A stretch of DNA of 64,000 nt from Gyrodactylus bullatarudis (Eukaryota > Platyhelminthes > Monogenea > Gyrodactylidea > Gyrodactylidae). Shown here one piece after another: positions 61,018 to 64,000 of this stretch. Numbering within the stretch: the stretch's first letter is position 1; each line of letters starts with the position of its first letter. The notes beneath the pieces are model-generated. The model was not told the DNA's origin and made no database searches. It saw only the letters and a program-made list of their open reading frames with translations. The stretch is taken from contig SSNU01000107.1 in the NCBI GenBank assembly GCA_012064415.1, positions 148,254-212,253 of the forward strand, written 5' to 3'. The translations under genes were made by a program, and so were the position numbers.

Positions 61018-63656
61018 GCTGACCAAATTGTCAGTAAGTTCAAGAATAAATCCAAGAGGCGCGAGGAAAGTCAACAACTTGATAATGAGAAAATTCTCAA
61101 CATACTCAATCGTGATGAGGGATCTTGTGACGAAAATGAATCGGATGACAGCAACTGGGGAGATATTGAAACCATAACTGCTGAAGAATTACTCAATGAG
61201 AATGCTTCAAAACCCCCAAAGAAAGATATTGGAATTGATTCTCTCTACTCAAATTTTAGGAATAATGAAGAATTCAATGAAGTTTGTTCCAGTTTATCCA
61301 AGGAAAATGGCGATATTGATAAGAATGGTAAACCATTGTATTGAATTTATTAATTTTTTTACCCGATTTGTCGAAACTGATGGGAATTAAATTCTAAATT
61401 TAACGAAATTATTCAGTCATCCCAATAACCAGATTAAGATTGGTTTCTAAGCTTAACTTCTAAATAAAATTGTTTTAAACATCATCATTGCTTGTGGGTA
61501 TGTTTCTAAATATAAATTACAGTTGTAACTCCGTAATAACTGTGTAAAAGTGATCCCTACCCTGCTGCCCCCTGAAGAATAATATTTATCATAATTGTAT
61601 ACTAATGAGTAGGTATACGTATCAAATATTTTAATGTTTTCTAAAATAATTCAATTTCAACAATATATTAGTACCCTATGAATAGTTTTCAAGAGAAAAT
61701 CGAATAAAATTAAATATTTTTTTCCATCATATTAAGAAGATTTTTATTCTTACTTAAAGAATTTTGAAACTAATCTTCTCATAAAATTTTTGAAAAGAAA
61801 TCTTCATCTCAATGTCCTTTTATGGTGTTTGGAGAATCGGGTAATTTCTTAAACTATAAGGTTTATAATTTCTCTTCAAATTTAGATTAATTAGTGGAAA
61901 AACCATTGAAATAATGATTTTCAGCACCAGAATAGCATAATTGAAGAATGTCGATGGCTGAGAATTCTCATAACCTTGCAACTTTTTAACGCATAGACTA
62001 AATGAGAATTTTTTTAGATTTTGAATTTAACAGAAACAATGAATGTTCTATACCAAACAAATCTGATGGGTATGGAGATAAGGTATTGGAAAACCTTAAA
62101 CAAAATGCATCTCTAAAAAGAAATAGTTATGCCGATCGAATCGTTGAAAAAGATATCAAACTTCGGGAATCTCTCTCTACTATCGTGAAATCGGACGAAA
62201 AGAAATCCTTAGTTGTACCTGCATCAGAGAATAAATCCACAAAAATTTCTAAAACCAGTCCCTATTTCATTTTGAGTCCAACGAAAATTCGTATCATGTA
62301 AGTATCCATTTTAATTTAAGAGTTTAATAAAAAACAGATTATTGGTTAAGCTGTGATATACAAGCTACCTGACATGTGTTTAGCCAATTTCAATCAAATA
62401 TTTACCGTGAAAAATCTTTTAATCTTTAATTATTCTTTTTTGTCAGAAATCCTCTTATTCCTAGCAATATTTGGGAAGAAAGAATTCAAAATCGCATTGT
62501 TCTGTGTCCTTTCAAGTTTATTAGAAAATTAAAAGAAATGTCTCTAATGAATGTACCTGATTCAAAATTAACATCAGATTGGGTATGTCTAAATTTATTA
62601 ATTAGACTGAATTCTTTATCAATACATTTTCCTTTGTTAAGTTTAAACTAGGGAGAGATTTAATTTTTATCTGGATAAATAATAATTTTTTTTACTTAGA
62701 TATTAGTTGGTGTGATTGGATTCCGGTCTCCAATTCGTGAATCAAAACAAGGCAATAAATATTCTATTTGGAAGCTTACTGATATGGAGAAGGTTGGTCC
62801 TGGCTTCTCTGATGGCGAAGTGAATATTTTTCTTTTTAATAATGTTCATGAAGCCTATTGGAAAATAGAAAATGGTTCTGTCGTGGCGATATTAAATCCT
62901 AAGCTCATGGCTGAAAGTAATGATAGTGTAAGTTTATGTTTTTCCCATTTAACTAATACTAAAATCAAGTTTTGGTAAAACGAATTTCTTTCATCTTTTT
63001 CTTACTATAGATGCGTAAAAGCAAGTTATCTTTCAAGCAGTCCTATTCTGTTCGACCAAATTCTGTCCAACATATTCTTCACCTTGGCAAGTCCCCAGAT
63101 TATTCTTTTTGTGCTTTCAAATCTTCAGAGATACCAGAATGCAACAAAATTGTGAACAAGTCGGTAAAATACACTTTGATTGAATATATAATTTTTAAGA
63201 TTAAATATTTTAGATCTATTTGTTCGTATTGTACAGCTCATGTTAAAAAGGCATACTTTGGTGCAACGACATCACGTGCTACTTTTACAGTCAATGAGTA
63301 AGTTCGATTTTTAAACATTTTACAGAAAATCAATCTTCTCAAATAAAAAATCTCATGATGAGTCTTGGAAGGATATTCTCAAATCTAGAAAGGACCAAGT
63401 TCTGTAAGTTGTCAAATTCGATAATTATCCTGAAATTAGATGTCAGTCTCTTGGAATAAAACTTAAAGAAGAAACCACAGGAAAATCCACTCAATCTTTC
63501 CTTCCACAAGCCCTTAAAGGTAATTCAATTGGTGCGATAAATTTAAAAAGAACTCTTACATCGGAAAATGAAAATTCTAAAAATTGCAAAAAACTACGAA
63601 CAGATTCTTCAGAAGCCAATAAAATCTCGACATTTTCCAATTTTTTTGCTTCCAAA
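61018..63656 (+). CDS. MCM10: MCM10 replication initiation factor (partial at both ends)
   Basis: MCM10 binds DNA and the CMG helicase and helps start replication. Exons 61018-61327, 62018-62297, 62447-62582, 62700-62927, 63011-63159, 63214-63297, 63326-63403 and 63440-63656 keep phase. The conserved core begins SPTKIRIINPLIPSN. The OB-fold follows: DW-ILVGVIGFRSPI, NKYSIWKLTDME, VNIFLFNNVHEAYWK, GSVVAILNPK. The CCCH zinc finger reads C-x8-C-S-Y-C-x2-H across a splice (ECNKIVNK + SICSYCTAHV). SLGIKLKEET echoes the RQKLGI segment after the finger. The N-terminus is acidic and helical (coiled-coil region in MCM10), but no initiating ATG is visible, so a first exon is missing or the start is made by trans-splicing. 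The last donor or stop (GTGAGCTAA) is at 63657. The C-terminal zinc region would lie beyond the window. The last two introns are 28 and 36 nt. Confidence 0.88.
61328..62017 (+). other. MCM10 intron 1 (690 nt)
   Basis: GTAAAC donor and TTTTTTTAG acceptor. The interior shows no gene or recognised repeat. Confidence 0.5.
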
Positions 63657-63741
63657 GTGAGCTAAATTCCTAGGAATTTCTTTTAACATGTGATAAAAGA
63701 CTCAATTCTTACTTTTCGATTATCAACAAAATTTTACTTAA

Positions 63742-63822
63742 CCCTCGTCCGAAATATTTATTTTTCTTATGGGGGTTTCAATACAAATGGGGTGAAAATT
63801 CCCTCGAGATTTCGTTCTAGGG
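63742..63822. repeat. 81-bp TTAA-flanked micro-element
   Basis: CCCTCGTCCGAAAT and ATTTCGTTCTAGGG are imperfect inverted repeats, with TTAA directly outside both (63738-63741 and 63823-63826). Its CCCTCG start resembles the piggyBac-like element at 25.7 kb. It lies in the presumed next MCM10 intron or 3' region. Confidence 0.5.
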
Positions 63823-64000
63823 TTAAAGCACCCCATTTTTATTCATTATAATGACTAGTCGACAAATTGAGAGCAAACTTTTTTTACCAGGCTGATTTTC
63901 ACATATTTTGTTCAGAATTTTGCGCTGATTTCAATGGTGCTATTTATTAAAAAAAATATTTAGTTTTGTGGCCCCCATGGCAACAGAAAGTTTTTACAAC

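Noticed and set aside
1..64000. CRISPR arrays, bacterial operons, ribosome-binding sites
   Set aside because: Eukaryotic DNA: spliced genes, tRNA intron, no regularly spaced repeats.

Overview
This is AT-rich (roughly 70% or more A+T by eye) nuclear DNA of an invertebrate animal. The host genes are eukaryotic, spliced and animal-like: ARP2 (actin-related protein 2), a PDE9-type cyclic-nucleotide phosphodiesterase, a ZCCHC8-like PSP-domain protein, MCM10 and an intron-containing tRNA-Tyr. The transposon load is also typical of animals: Penelope-like, LTR, hAT and piggyBac-like (TTAA) elements and many fold-back repeats. Several host introns are only 24-36 nt long. That size class is reported for dicyemid mesozoans, while a SINE carrying a hammerhead ribozyme is a schistosome-like trait. 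I would not name the phylum.

Layout. 1-7 kb: nested fold-back and TTAA elements, plus two inverted remnants of a Penelope 3' end that each keep a hammerhead-ribozyme-like motif. 7.26-7.62 kb: a small three-exon gene for a secreted four-cysteine peptide. 9.2-12.9 kb: ARP2 on the minus strand. 13.3-21.5 kb: a plus-strand hAT-transposase-derived gene in three phase-compatible exons. Its first intron holds tRNA-Tyr; its second holds a 4-kb LTR retrotransposon on the minus strand with a CTAAC target duplication. 22-31 kb: mostly transposon debris, a small two-exon gene (23.5 kb) and a piggyBac-like element (25.7-26.6 kb). 31.8-59.4 kb: the PDE9 gene on the minus strand, ten exons seen, with introns up to about 10 kb filled with repeats. 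These include a broken Penelope element (45-47.6 kb), a tRNA-derived SINE fused to a hammerhead ribozyme (50.9 kb) and a hAT element with an 8-bp target duplication (52.5-53.3 kb). 59.6-60.9 kb: the ZCCHC8-like gene, head-to-head with PDE9 across about 210 bp. 61.0 kb to beyond the end: MCM10.

The standout is the composite RNA at 50878-50990. A sequence that folds as a tRNA cloverleaf, with internal RNA polymerase III A and B boxes, runs directly into a type I hammerhead ribozyme with an intact catalytic core. The ribozyme reuses the 3' strand of the tRNA acceptor as part of its stem I. Second is the set of ultra-short spliceosomal introns in ARP2, ZCCHC8-like and MCM10, which sit beside multi-kilobase introns in PDE9.

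All intron-exon structures were read by hand from splice consensus, phase and known family alignments. No search, folding or transcript data were available.
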